A DNA stretch of 64,000 nucleotides, from assembly GCA_043228905.1 (NCBI GenBank), contig JBHGNT010000002.1:4650001-4714000 (forward strand), in the 5' to 3' direction. A program made the position numbers and the translations under genes. This document shows positions 11,630 to 23,611 of the stretch, piece after piece; within the stretch, counting starts at the first letter, position 1; the number at the start of each line of letters is the position of its first letter. This DNA comes from Azolla caroliniana. Lineage: Eukaryota > Polypodiophyta. Below the pieces are notes generated by a model. That model did no database searches. It was not told the DNA's origin and saw nothing but the letters and a program-made list of their open reading frames with translations.

Positions 11630-12642
11630 AGAGAAGGGTTTAGCAAACGAAGGACTTGAAGAAGGTGATGTAGGAACAGATCGTCAATAGTTGAAATCTA
11701 CTAGAGGTCCTCGACATAGCAAAGAGAGAGTTCCATGATGCCATCATCAAATGATGAAGAGGAAGTGAGACCCATGAACGTGAACATAGTGTCAACCGAA
11801 GTGCTTAAGGTTGATGAAGAATATAGATACAACATTATATGAGGCCATATTGGCTTAGGGAAACAATGTAAACCCTGGATGAGGGATATGAAAGAGCCAA
11901 TGGTGGTATTAATAAAGCATGGATCCGAAATCGACCTAATTTCCATGGACTTCTACAAACCGGGGGAAATGGTCAATCAACACGAAGCATGACTCAAAGA
12001 TTAGAGCAGCAATCCGAGCAACCGAAGAGCTACACAAGGCTTGCCCAAATGTATGGGAGAAAGTAGGGGATGTGGAGGTAGACCAACACTTATTCGTTCA
12101 ATAGACATCCTCTCACTTGGTCATCTTTGGTGAGCCATACATCATGACGACTTGTATGGAGAAGAAGGTGTTTGACAATGGGTCTACCTACACGAGAGTC
12201 AAGAGCCAAGAAAGAAGGAATTCAATCTGATTCCCTACAATTAGACCCAACCACTACTACAATAGAGATTCTCTCAAAGGCAAAAGTTGGGAGAATTTTT
12301 TATGCATGCTATTTAAGTGTGGGAAATTTAAGTCCTCAAAACCTTTGTAAAAATAGGAACCAATTTTGGTTCTTGGAAAAGGGAGCATGTAGATTCTCTA
12401 TCATTGATAGTAGAGATATGCCTAGAATGAAAAGGTATGGAAGATATATTAAACAATATAATGTATTAGATGAGAATGATACCATAAGTGGCGCCATGGA
12501 GACGGTTTCGTTCGATGAAACTCTCGGGGAGATGGAGAGAATAGTCGTTTTGGGCTTTAACGAAAACGAGGTCATTCTACTCAACTCAGTAGACATGCAC
12601 AATGGCATCAAAGAGCTTGGGCAGTTTATTGATGTCGAAAGG
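11630..12642 (+). mobile_element. Gypsy-3, left fragment (oldest layer of the nest)
   Basis: This degenerate Ty3/gypsy sequence is of the same family as Gypsy-1 and Gypsy-2. It is cut at 12642 by Copia-D, whose TSD AAAGG lies at 12638-12642 and again at 51037-51041. The family matches resume at 51042. Its left limit is uncertain. Confidence 0.75.
11700..12642 (+). pseudogene. Gypsy-3 gag-protease/pol remnant
   Basis: Recognisable segments are EVLDIAKREFHDAII near 11703 (Gypsy-2 has ELLGITKKEFHDTIV), VVLIKHGSEIDLIS near 11906 (protease site) and IRAAIRATEELHKACPN near 12003. They continue with VIFGEPYIMTT near 12122 and METVSFDETLGEME near 12500 (start of pol). Many stops and indels are present. 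Confidence 0.8.
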
Positions 12643-12988
12643 TGTTGGAACCGGCCGTCAAGATGTTGAACAAAATCAACACTCTTTAAGATGAAGATCT
12701 TCAGAGAATACAAAGAAACCGATTGATAACTCAAAACAACTGAATCACAAGACAAGATCAACAAGAAAACTAAGGGAAGAGAGACAACAAGGTAGGCACA
12801 AAGAGTATGTAACTATATTATTCTCTCTGAGTTACAATGGCACAATATACAAATGAACAACCTTAAAACTAGGTTACAAGAGTTAGTTTAAATACTAACT
12901 AACTTAGTGCACCTGCCCTTCCCACTATTTATAGAAATGACCTAGACCTAGTGTGTCCAATGGGACAGTGTGAATGTGACCATTATAT
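12643..12988 (-). repeat. Copia-D 3' LTR, outer part
   Basis: It begins TGTTGG and matches the right-hand LTR at 50717-51036 (shared TTTAAGATGAAGATCTT and AACTATATTATTCTCTCT). It is interrupted after CATTATAT by a solo LTR and resumes at 13763-13781, ending TATTTGACA. Confidence 0.85.
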
Positions 12989-13256
12989 TGACAGGAACAC
13001 ACGCTCCCGATGAACAACGCTCGGCCACAACCGAGCCTAGGATAAAACACAGAAAACGGATAATGAACGCACGACATAGTGAAGAGAAGAGTACACAGGA
13101 TGTTAACGTGGAAAACCCAAACTAGGGAAAAACCACAGCAGCCCACAGATTGCAAACTATCACTATATCAAAATGTACAAGAGTAGAGCCGAGGCAACGA
13201 CCTCGAGCTTGCTATCTTCGCCACAGGCGGCGGTTACAACAGAGGCAACGACCTCT

Positions 13257-13299
<43 letters not shown>

Positions 13300-13762
13300 C
13301 ACTGTTACACGCTCTAATCTTGCGCCAACAAGAATGACAACAACATCATATTCTAAGTTTGCCCTAAGTCATATTTATACTAATATGACTTTTCGGCTAT
13401 TTACAAATATATCCCCGATAAACTCTCAGAAAACATATTTACGAATATGTCCCTTCATCCGGTGAGCACTTCTCACCGGGTCTTCGCCATCCGGCTCTTG
13501 CCGGGTACTCGTCATCCGGTTCTCACCGGGTCTTCCGTTGTCGGGTACCCCACATCCAGTTCTCATCGGGTCTTCCGTTGCCGGGTACTCCACATCCGGT
13601 TCTCACCGGGTCTTCCGTTTCCGGGTACTCCTCATCCGGTTCTCACCGGGTCTTCCGTTGCCGGGTACTCCTCATCCGGTTCTCATCGGGTCTTCCGTTG
13701 CCGGGTACTCCTTATCCGGTTCTCACCGGGTCATCCCATCTGGAGGGACCTGTTTCCTAACA
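12989..13762 (-). mobile_element. Solo LTR of the Copia-B family
   Basis: It reads TGACAGG...CCTAACA on the plus strand, the reverse complement of a Copia-B LTR (TGTTGGGAG...CCTGTCA). It is flanked by TATAT at 12984-12988 and 13763-13767. No internal region is present, so it is a solo LTR left by LTR-LTR recombination. It includes a (CT)n run at 13259-13295 and an array of 40-bp units at 13450-13735. Confidence 0.88.
13450..13735 (-). repeat. 40-bp minisatellite inside the solo LTR
   Basis: About seven tandem units contain CATCCGGTTCTCACCGGGTC followed by TTCCGTTGCCGGGTACTCCT, with point differences and one short unit. It corresponds to the 54-bp array in Copia-B's own LTRs but has a different unit length. 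Confidence 0.9.
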
Positions 13763-13781
13763 TATATACCGGTATTTGACA
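13763..13781 (-). repeat. Copia-D 3' LTR, inner end
   Basis: This is the remaining 19 bp of the LTR after the solo-LTR insertion, including the duplicated TATAT. It ends TTTGACA and is followed by the complement of a polypurine tract (CTCCCCCATAATGGG, 13782-13796). Confidence 0.8.
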
Positions 13782-14723
13782 CTCCCCCATAATGGGTGTA
13801 TACAACAAAAATCTACACTAAAAGGGGTAAACAAAAGAATACACATTTATACAAAGGTTGTTAGACAGATCAACCTTGTTCGAATTGGAAATATCCGGGA
13901 CGGAAGGGTTGAAGTTGAATCAACCAATTCGAGAGTACATCTAAGTCAGAGTGTTCGAAGTCAGGTCGTGTATGCTGATTGTCGAATTTCTAAAACATGT
14001 CTTCAGTGACCGACTCAACCAGACTTTTCGTTACGCCCATCTGGTGCTAAAGGGATCGAAATTGATTCATTGGAAGACACTTGGTCATCCCATTTGCGAC
14101 ATTATCAATTGTAGATATCTTCTCGAGGCCGTTTTCCCTGAAATGACGCAGTCCTGAACAAAGTGATATCTCATATCTATATGCTTTGAGGCGTTGTGCT
14201 GAACTGGATTTTTCGACAAAGTGACAACACCCTGACTTTCGCTATTGACAATTGGAGTTGAGTCAGAGATGATTTGTCGAAACGTGTGCGCCGGCTGACC
14301 GAGCCATAAGGCCTCTTTCACCCCCCTTTCGCCATTTGCGAATTATCAGTTGTAGATATCTTCTCGAGGCCGATTTTCCCTGAAATGACGCAGTCCTGAA
14401 CAAAGTGATATCTCATATCTATATGCTTTGAGGCGTTGTGCTGAACCGGATTTTTCGACAAAGTGACAACACCCTGACTTTCGCTATTGACAATTGGAGT
14501 TGAGTCGGAGATGATTTGTCGAAACATGTGCGCCGGCTGACCGAGCCATAAGGCCTCTTTCTCCCCCCTTTCGCCGCGTCAAATGCGGCTACATATTTAA
14601 CCTCAGTCGTTGACGTAACAGTGTAGTCCTAATGTTTCAACTTCGATGAGATTGCTCCATTGCCAAATTTGAAACATATCTGGTTGTTGACTTTCGACTG
14701 TCTATACAATTGTCGGTATAAAC
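13782..14723 (-). pseudogene. Copia-D RNase H remnant (left piece)
   Basis: On the minus strand the motifs are DSRKSTTRYV near 14680, AAKEALWLGQPAH near 14310, and VTLSKNPVQHNASKHIDMRYHFVQDCVISGK (split here at LSKNPVQH and DMRYHF), seen twice because of a tandem duplication. It carries frameshifts and stops. It continues across Copia-A from the segment at 46288-47020. Confidence 0.85.
14094..14575. repeat. 241-bp direct tandem duplication in Copia-D
   Basis: GTAGATATCTTCTCGAGGCC at 14111 recurs at 14352. The two copies differ at only a few bases and one inserted A. The duplicated block contains the most conserved part of the RNase H domain. Confidence 0.92.
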
Positions 14724-15362
14724 TGTTAGATATAATCAATGATCAGCCCCAAATTGTAAATCTATCCCCATATGTGCTCTTAGAGTGCACATTTTGTGAT
14801 AGCGCCCCAAATGAGGAGCGGCTAGTGTGCAACTCGACCATATGGGTCAATAAGGTGTTAATCTAGGAAACCGTAGATGTGTAGGACACAATGTATTTAG
14901 GAAAGAGAGAAATAGGTAATATGATTGGCTAATCAAGCCAACTAGAATATTTTGTGGGCAAGTTACGATGTACTTAGTCTTGAAGTATGCGTCATTGACT
15001 TCAAGATAAGTACTATCTAGCACTAGCCTGTACCTAGGGAGTTGATCATATTAAATGACAAGTCAGTTGACTGAAAAGGAATATCTCCACTACTATCAAC
15101 TAACTTGCACATTTAATGTTATACTTAGACCAAACATAGAAAGCAATCCACTTTCTTTTCACAGTGGTTGGCTTGATTATCGGTCCCCACTAATTTTGTA
15201 GTGAGCTTGTTCATATCCTATCTAAGCTCTAAGGTGTGAGTGCATAGGAAAACTAACATTGTGAGCTACTCTCATATGTAATAGAAGTTTTGTTTTCATA
15301 TATCCCATCTCTGTAGTTGTAACTCTATATACCTATCTAATCAATTCTCAATATTTCTAACA
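14724..15362 (+). repeat. Copia-A 5' LTR
   Basis: It starts TGTTAGA and ends TCTAACA (7-bp terminal inverted repeat). It is the same length as the 3' copy. Confidence 0.93.
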
Positions 15363-15374
15363 TGGTATTAGAGC
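15363..15374 (+). other. Copia-A primer-binding site
   Basis: TGGTATTAGAGC directly follows the LTR. It is one base from the initiator-tRNA-Met PBS TGGTATCAGAGC. Confidence 0.85.
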
Positions 15375-15423
15375 TGAGAGGTTGATCTAGATTAGGTATA
15401 TACGGGCAGTTGTTGTCTGGCAG

Positions 15424-15430
<7 letters not shown>

Positions 15431-15475
<45 letters not shown>

Positions 15476-15478
15476 GAG
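15431..15478 (+). repeat. (GA)n in the Copia-A leader
   Basis: A run of about 24 GA units with one GGG interruption lies just before the gag ATG at 15484. Confidence 0.9.
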
Positions 15479-15483
15479 TATCA

Positions 15484-18386
15484 ATGGCCTTGTCCACAAA
15501 TGTTGCAACTGCTCCACTGCGCATTCGCCCACCTCCATTGCCTGATGGAAAGCTAGATGGAACCAACTACACTCTATGCAAGTTCAAAACGTCTGCCATT
15601 TTGGACTCCTATGAGTTGTTGGAGACAATCATGGGACCCACAGGAGGAGACCCTGAGCCCATGACGACATTTGACCCTGCACACCCTACCACATCAATCC
15701 CTCCAAATGCTGATCTACTTCGAGCCTGGAAGAGAAGGAATGATGATGCGTTGTGTACCATAGTCATTGGTGTATGTGACTCTGTACTAACATTAGTGCA
15801 ACATACAACCAAGGCACATGAAGCTTGGAGCATATTGGCCAGCTAGTATGAGACCAGAAACTATACAAGGATACAAAACCTTGAAAATCAGCTTGTTGTA
15901 GAGAAGCTTGCCGATGGAGAGAAAGTAGAATCCTTTGTAAAAAGGATTAAGGATCTTCAAGATCGGTTGGCGGCTGTTGGAGTAGTCGTCTCTCAAGAGG
16001 ATATGGCTCGTTGGTGCATTCAAGTACTTCCTTTCAAGTATGATGGCATTGTGACAGCATTGAACACTCAGGTTTGACCCACTCCTTTAAAAATTCATGA
16101 ACTAAGTGCGATGCTGCTTGAAGAGGAGCTTCGGCTGAAGACAAGAGAAGGAAGGTAAGATTCGGCATTTGTCTCTAGGACTAAGGGTAAAGGGGCATCC
16201 AATTCAAACAATGCGAATAGGATACCAAAGAAGAAGTTCAATGGATCATGTTTCTATTGTGACAAGAAGGGTCACACAATCAAGGATTGTCGGAAGAAGA
16301 TGGTGGACGAGAAGAATGGTTCTAGTAAGACCTCTTGGAGAGAGCCCGAGTCCACCAACAACGTCGTAGATGAGCTTGAGTTATGGGTCGCAACTGAAGA
16401 AGTGTGTTCTTCAGTTGACACCCAAGTTGTCGACGACTCTTGGATTCTCGATAGTGGAGCGTCCCAACATATGACCAGTAATCGTGACTGGTATAGCTCT
16501 TGGACACCTCTACAAGAGCCCATCAATGTTGTGGTCGGGAACAATGCTCGATGTCCAGCCAAAGAAACCGGAACCGTCTCCCTCAAAGCAACGACCGGCG
16601 GGACAAAGCATCTCTCTCAAGTGTTGTACGTGCTAGATCTCAAGAAGAATCTATTGTCCATTTCTGCATTCACCGACAAGGGTCTTGATGTTCGATTCAA
16701 GAAGTCAAGTGCAGAAATAATAGATTCTGCTAGCAAGGTTGTAGGAATAGGGGTAAGGCGCAACAATCTCTATGAGCTGAGTGCACTTAACATTTCTACT
16801 GACCACATCACAAGTACTAACACAAAGCAATGGCATGAGATATTTGGGCATCTCAATGTTGTTGTGTTGAAGGAGATGAAGAAGTCGAATATGGTAGTTG
16901 GGTTGCCAACCCTATCTGACTTAAATCATGTTTGTGATGCTTGTATGATGGGCAAGCATCAAAGATCAATTATTCCAAAAGAAAGTCAAAATCGGACAAA
17001 GACTCTTCTACAACTAATACACATCGACCTCTCTGGAAAAATGGTGACTCCTGCAATGGGTGGATCTCTCTACTATATGCTGCTAATTGACGACTTCAGT
17101 AGAAAGATGTGGGTTTACTTCCTTCGGGAGAAGGCGAAAACTTTTAAAATCTTCAAAAGATGGCATAAGTTTGTTGAGCGAGAGTCCGGAAAGTTAGTGA
17201 AGGAGTTACGCTCTGATCGAGGTGGAGAATTCTTATCAATAGAATTCTGTGAGTATTGCAAAGAGCATGGAATTAAGTGCCAACTTACAACTGCCTACAC
17301 CCCACAACAAAATGGTGTTGTCGAACGTCGAAACCGAACAGTTGTTGAGATGGCTAGGTGTATGTTGAAGACACAAGCGTTGCCTGACCCATTCTGGGCT
17401 GAAGCAGTGAATACAATAGTTTACATCCTCAATCGGAGCTACACAAAGGCACTTCAAGGGAAAACATCCCATGAAGCTTATTCAGGCAAGAAACCTTTAG
17501 TGCTGCACTTCAAAACCTTTAGGTGTACGTGCTATGCACATGTTCCAGATGTGAGCAGAAAGAAGTTGGATGTTAAAAGCAAGAAGTGTATCTTTCTCGG
17601 ATATAGTGAAGAGTCAAAGGCCTCTCGACTCTACGATCTAGAGGCAAGAAAGATATTGACAAGCCGCGATGTGGTGTTTGATGAAGAACAACCACAACTA
17701 GTTGAGAACAACGATTCTCAAGTTATCTCATCAATTGAAGAGGTATTTTACCCAATCCCGACCCATTGTCCAGAAAAGGAAGCTGAATCCTCTGATGGTA
17801 ATGGCTCACTAGTTCAGCCTATGCCAGTCCCACATGTAAAGAAAATACCTAAGTGGGCTCAACAACTCTTCAATGATCGTACTCCTAAAGTTGAGTTTCC
17901 TGAAACTTCAACCGATGGATTACGAAGATCAAGAAGAATACAGGAGCAAGGGAGAACCTCTGACCACATTGTCAACATGGCTCTGATGGTGGACATCATC
18001 GGCTCAGTGAGTGAGCCGACCTCGGTGGAGGAAGCCATGGCCAACCTGAAGTGGAAAGAGGCGATGATATCATAATATGATAGCATCATGAAAAATGACA
18101 CATGGGAGTTGGTAGAGAGGCCAACAAAGAAGAAGGTGATAGGCACGAAGTGGGTGTGGAAATTAAAATATAAAGCTGATGGTTCTTTGGAGAAATTCAA
18201 GGCCAGGCTAGTAGCCCAAGGATACTCCCAAATTGAAGGGTTTGATGTACAAGAAACATTTGCCCCGACAACTCGTATGACAACAATTCGAATGGTCATA
18301 GCGTTGGCCGCTTCAAGAGGATGGCCGCTTCACCAAATGGATGTCAAATCAGCATTTCTAAATGGGCATTTCAAGGAGGAGGTATA
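15484..18386 (+). pseudogene. Copia-A gag-pol, 5' part up to the RT domain
   Basis: Gag starts MALSTNVATAPL at 15484 and is broken by TAG at 15844-15846 and by two more stops further on (after NTQV and REGR). A CCHC knuckle (CFYCDKKGHTIKDC) lies near 16250. From 16300 a long open frame carries protease (WILDSGASQHM), the integrase zinc-binding region (WHEIFGH...CDACMMGKH) and the integrase core (IHIDLSGKM, DRGGEF). A stop at 18073-18075 precedes RT (WVWKLKYKADG, QMDVKSAFLNGHF). The frame is cut inside EEVYV by Copia-B. The product is therefore non-functional on several counts. Confidence 0.9.
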
Positions 18387-18465
18387 TGTTGGGAGACAGG
18401 TCCCTCCGGATGGGAAGGGAGAAGAACAGTGCTGATGAGCAAACTTGGCCAAGGCCGAAACCGGA

Positions 18466-18690
18466 TGAGGAGTACCCGGCCTCGGAGAGCCGGATGGTGC
18501 AGACCCGGTGAGAACCGGATGAGGAGTACCCGGCTTCGGAGAGCCGGATGGTGCAGACCCGGTGAGAACCGGATGAGGAGTACCCGGCTACGGAGAGCCG
18601 GATGGTGCAGACCCGGTGAGAACCGGATGAGGAGTACCTGGCTACAGAGAGCCGGATGGTGCAGACCCGGTGAGGAGTGCTCACCAGATG
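18466..18690 (+). repeat. 54-bp minisatellite in the Copia-B 5' LTR, about four units
   Basis: The unit begins GAGAACCGGATGAGGAGTAC and ends GGTGCAGACCCGGT. The 3' LTR of the same element has only about two units (23336-23445). Confidence 0.92.
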
Positions 18691-18765
18691 AAGAGACATA
18701 TTCGTAAATATGCATCTGAGAGCCCATCGTGGCTATATTTGTAAATAGCCGAAAAGTCATATTAG

Positions 18766-18773
18766 TATAAATA
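18766..18773 (+). promoter_or_regulatory. TATA-type box, Copia-B 5' LTR
   Basis: TATAAATA sits in the block AGTATAAATATGACTTAGGG, which is conserved in the Copia-B and Copia-C LTRs and the solo LTR. It is the likely core promoter of the family. Confidence 0.55.
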
Positions 18774-18848
18774 TGACTTAGGGAAATTTTTTTAGTGTGA
18801 GTCGTTGTCATTCTTGTTGGTGCAAGGAGAGAGAGGCGCGTAACAGTG

Positions 18849-18887
<39 letters not shown>

Positions 18888-19159
18888 GTCGTTGCCTCTG
18901 TTGTAACCGCCGCCTGTGGCGAAGATCGTGAGCACGAGGTCGTTGCCTCCGTGAACTCACTGTTGTACATTCTAACATAGTGATAGTTTGCAGCCTGTGG
19001 GCTGCCGTGGTTTTTCCCTTAGTTTGGGTTTTCCACGTAAACATCCTGTGTACTCTTCTCTTCTTCGTGTCGTGCATTCTTTCACCGTTTTTCTGTGTAT
19101 GATTCTAAGCTCGGTTGTGGCTGAGCATTGCGCATAGGGGACGTAGAGTTCCTGTCAAG

Positions 19160-19171
19160 TCGTATCAGAGT
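19160..19171 (+). other. Copia-B primer-binding site (diverged)
   Basis: TCGTATCAGAGT lies three bases after the LTR. The related Copia-C has TGGTATCAGAGC in the equivalent place. Confidence 0.6.
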
Positions 19172-19186
19172 GAAACGACACAGAAA

Positions 19187-22100
19187 ATGGACGACTCGTT
19201 GGGAGGCATGTTCAAGCTCACCGGCTCCAACTATTCGGTGTGGAAGTCGAAGATGAGGGACATGCTCGTGGTTAAAGATCTTTGGTTGCCGGTTCAGTTT
19301 GGGGACAAGAGACTGGACAAAATCGACGCCACGATATGGGAGGTGATGCACATGAAGACAACGACGTACATACGGTGCTTCATCGACATGAGCCTATACA
19401 ACAACTTCAATGAAGAGAGCAAGGCTCATGAGCTCTGGGAGAAGATCGGCATTATGTTTCAAAACAAAAATGTTGTTAACCAGGTTTCGGTATTCCGGAA
19501 GCTAGTAAGACTCCGGTACCAAGATGGCTCCAGCATGGCAGAGCACATGAATGCCTTCCAGGGGCTAATCCACCAGGCAACATCATTGGAAGTACCTCTC
19601 GCCGATGAGGTACTAGGCTCTAGCGCTACTCCTGCGCGGTTCCCTCCCGGATAGCTGGGAGATGTTGGTTGTCACTTTGGGCAACGCCGGGCCGGAAGGG
19701 AAACGGTTATCCCTAGCAAGAGTGAAGTTGAGCTTGCTAGATGAGGAGGCGCATCGGAAAGATAAGGATACGAGCTCCGACTCCAAAGCACTCCTTACCG
19801 AATCGGAACGCGGAAGACAAAGGAACCGTAGCCCCCAAAACCGGGAAAAGTCGGGGACGCGGTCAAAGTCAAGGGGGAGGCCTACTTGCTTCTATTGCGC
19901 CAAGCCGGGACACTTCCAAAAGAACTGTCGGCATTTCTGTAAAGACAAGGAAACCGACGGCACCGATTCGAAGCGGACACCGGACCGGAACGGTAAAGAC
20001 CGTAGGGGACCGAACCGGAAGGGAATGACGGCAATCGCGGCAAGTGAAGAAGAGTTGATGCTAATCACCGAGGAGAGTGAGATAAACCTTGCCGGTGACG
20101 AGATGACCTGGGTGGTCGACTCCGGAGCATCGTTCCACCTTACCCCGGACCGAAAATGTTTCTCATCCTACTCAACCGGTGATCACGGCTGTGTCCGGAT
20201 GGGGAATGAAGGTACATGCTGAATTGTCGGCATAGGAGACGTGTGGCTGACAACACCAACCGGATGCAAGATGCTGCTAAAGGATGCCCGACATGTTCCG
20301 GAGGTTCGTCTGAACCTGATATCAACCGGTCGGCTAGATGATGAAGGCTACACGGGTAGCATCCGAAACGGTGTTATGAAGTTCAACAAGGGGAGCCTGA
20401 TCGTGGCTCGGGCCCGGAAGGTCAACACACTCTACCTGATGAATGCCCGGTTATGTCCGGAGGAAGTGAACGTGGCATCCGACACTGCCGGTGAGCTGTG
20501 GCACAAGAGGCTATGTAACATGAGCGAGAAGGGGATGAAGAGGCTTGCAGAAGACAACCTCATTCCAGTGAAGAACGTGCACTTGGAGAAGTGCACTGAT
20601 TGTCTGGCCGGTAAGCAAAACTGGACCTCCTTCCGACCAAGGCCACCGGTGAGACGTAATGCACCACTGGAGTTGGTGCATATTGATGTGTGTCAAGTAG
20701 ACACGAAGTCACATGCAGGATCACAGTACTTCGTGACGTTCATAGATGACCACGGCCGGAAGTTGTGGGCCACACCGTTTAAGATGAAGGATCAGGTGTT
20801 ATCCGTCTTCAAAGACCTCCACGCGAGAGTGGAAAGAGAAACCGGCCGGAAGCTGAAGGCGGTTCGAGCAGATAACGGAGGTGAATACCGGGGGCAGTTC
20901 GAGGAGTACTGTCGCTCGAAGGGAATCCGGCTCGAATTTACCGTGCCGAAGACGTCGGAACTAAACGGGCTAGCCGAGAGGATGAACCGGACCATAATGG
21001 AGAGGGTCCGGAGTATGCTAGCGCATGCAAAACTACCCAAGAAGTTTTGGGTTGAGGCACTGTCGATGGCGACATATGTGATAAACAGATCACCCTCAGC
21101 ACTCTTGGACAGAGACACGCCACAGAGAGTATGGACCGGTAAGGAAGTGTCCTACCGGCATCTGAAGGTATTCGGGTGTCTCGCGTACGTGCATGTAGCT
21201 AAGGACCGGAGAGGAAAGTTAGATCCAAAGACCCGGCCATGCATATTCCTCGGTTACGGCGATGATGAGTTCGGCTACCGAGTGTGGGACTTGGTCGACA
21301 AGAAGGTATTCCGGAGTCGAGATATTATCTTCATTGAGGACAAGACGCTCGCCGACTGGGAGTCGGAGAAGAAGATAATGAACTCCGAGTCGACCGGTAA
21401 GGATCGATTCTACGATGAACAGACCCAACCGGCAAGAGATCGGTTAGCACTCGAGGAACCAGCCGGTTACGGTGAGGATACAGAACCGGCAGAAGAAGAA
21501 GTAGAGGAAGCCGAAACCGGGACCGGACAAGACCCCGAATGGGATTCGGATGAAGAGAAAATGGAGGAGCCGGTTACTGAAGCCCAAAGACGGAGATATC
21601 CTCTCAGAGAGAGAAGGGCCCCCCGGAGATTTCCGGATGCAGAGCATGTGCTGTTAACCGATGAGGGGGAGCCAGAAAGCTTCGAAGAAGCGAAGGATGA
21701 CACCCACAGCCGAAAATGGTTAAGTGCCATGCAGGACGAGATGGATTCCCTGCATGAGAACCATACGTACGAATTGGTGGAGTTGCCGAAAGGAAAGCGA
21801 GCACTCCGAAATAAGTGGGTCTACAAGTTGAAACCGGGAGATGTTGGCAACCCCCCGAGATACAAAGCCAGGATCGTGGTGAAGGGGTTCCAACAGAAGA
21901 AGGGTGTGGACTTCGACGAGATATTTGCCCCGGTAGTAAAGATGACCTCCATCCGAACGGAGCTGAGTATAGCGGCAAGCATGGACCTCGAGGTAGAGTA
22001 GCTGGACGTGAAGACGGCATTCCTTCATGGCGACCTCGAAGAGGAGATCTACATGCAGCAACCGGAAGGATTCATGGAGAAAGGGAAGGAGCACCTGGTA

Positions 22101-23240
22101 TGCCGGTTGAAGAAGAGCTTGTACGGACTGAAGCAGGCTCCCCGGCAATGGTACCGGAAGATTGACTCCTTCATGACCGATCAAGGGCACCACAAGACGC
22201 AGGCCGATCACTGCGTATTTGTGAAGAAGTTCGAAGGAGGCGACTTCCTGATACTCCTTCTGTACGTGGACGACATGTTGATTGTCGGACGGGACCAAGC
22301 CAAAATACGGATGCTGAAGAAGGCTCTCAACCGGACCTTCTCAATGAAAGACTTGGGTCCGGCAAGACAGATGTTGGGGATGCATATTATCCGGAACCGG
22401 TCAACGAAACAATTGTGGCTGTCACAGGAGAAGTACGTGACAAAGGTGCTTCACTGGTTCAACATGTCAGATGCGAAACCGGTCGGATCGACACTCCCGG
22501 CAAACTGCAAGTTATCCGGTAAGCAAAGTCTGAAGACGAAAGCAGAGAAGGCTGATATGACGAAGGTTCCATATGCCTCTGCCGTCGGGAGCTTAATGTA
22601 CGCAATGGTGTGTACCCGACCGGACATAGGATACGCAGTCGGAGTGGTGAGCCGGTTCATGAGCAATCCCGGCAAGGAGCACTGGAATGCGGTCAAATGG
22701 ATACTCCTGTACTTGAAGGGCACTTCGAATATGTGTCTCCGATTCGGCTCCGGAAAACCTCAACTTGACGGTTTTACCGATTCGAACATGTCGGCTGATG
22801 TGGATACTAGCTGGTCTACATCCGGGTATGTAATGACATATGCAGGGGGAGCTGTTTCGTGGCAGTTGAGGCTGCAGAAGATGGTTGCGTTGTCAACCAC
22901 GAAGGCGGAGTACATGGCGGCTGTGGAAGCCGGCAAAGAAATATTATGGATGAAGGACTTCATCGGAGAGCTCGGTATCCGGCAAGATGCATATCGGCTC
23001 TATTGCGACAGTCAAAGTGCCATCCACCTTGCTAAGAATCCAGCCTACCATTCCCGGACGAAGCATATCCAGCGAAGGTATCATTGGATCCGGGAAAGAG
23101 TAGATGACCAGGAGTTTGCGCTGACGAAGATCCACACGGCCGAGAACGGGTCAGATATGCTGACCAAAGTGTTGATACCTATCAAGCTGGATGCATGCTG
23201 GAAGCGGATCGGACTAGTAAGACACCCCATGCCGGAGTGA
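19187..23240 (+). pseudogene. Copia-B gag-pol polyprotein with one frameshift and two stops
   Basis: It starts MDDSLGGMFKLTGSNYSVWK. The gag frame shifts near 19620-19660, then continues through a CCHC knuckle (CFYCAKPGHFQKNC), protease (WVVDSGASFHL), integrase (LWHKRLCNMSEKGM, VHIDVCQV, RADNGGEY), RT (YKARIVVKGFQQKKG, LLLYVDDMLIV) and RNase H (CDSQSAIHLAKN, HSRTKHIQRRYHW). A TGA at 20220-20222 and a TAG at 21999-22001 (where Copia-C has Gln) break the frame. All domains are otherwise present, so decay is recent. Confidence 0.92.
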
Positions 23241-23250
23241 AGGGGGAGTT
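23236..23250 (+). other. Copia-B polypurine tract
   Basis: AGTGAAGGGGGAGTT overlaps the polyprotein stop codon and touches the 3' LTR. Confidence 0.8.
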
Positions 23251-23611
23251 TGTTGGGAGACAGGTCCCTCCGGATGGGAAGGGAGAAGAACAATGCTGAT
23301 GAGCAAACTTGGCTGAGGTCGATAGGCGGAGGCCGAAACCGGATGAGGAGTACCCGGCTTCGGAGAGCCGGATGGTGCAGACCCGGTGAGAACCGGATGA
23401 GGAGTACCTGGCTACGGAGAGCCGGATGGTGCAGACCCGGTGAGGAGTGCTCACCGGATGAAGAGACATATTCGTAAATATGCATCTGAGAGCCCATCGT
23501 GGCTATATTTGTAAATAGCCGAAAAGTCATATTAGTATAAATATGACTTAGGGCAAATTTTTTAGTGTGAGTTGTTGTCATTCTTGTTGGTGCAAGGAGA
23601 GAGAGGCACGT
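23251..23611 (+). repeat. Copia-B 3' LTR, first part
   Basis: It runs from TGTTGGGAG to GAGGCACGT, including two units of the 54-bp array (23336-23445) and TATAAATA at 23536-23543. It is broken by Gypsy-1. Confidence 0.9.

Larger units (their letters stand above)
18387..19157 (+). repeat. Copia-B 5' LTR
   Basis: It starts TGTTGGGAG and ends CCTGTCA. It contains a 54-bp minisatellite (18466-18690), a TATA-type box TATAAATA (18766-18773) and a GA run (18854-18882). Confidence 0.92.

Noticed and set aside
18358-18970. Minus-strand frames of 100-200 codons across LTRs
   Set aside because: They are shadows of the 54-bp repeats and GA runs (for example long Leu/Ser runs) and have no start or domain support.
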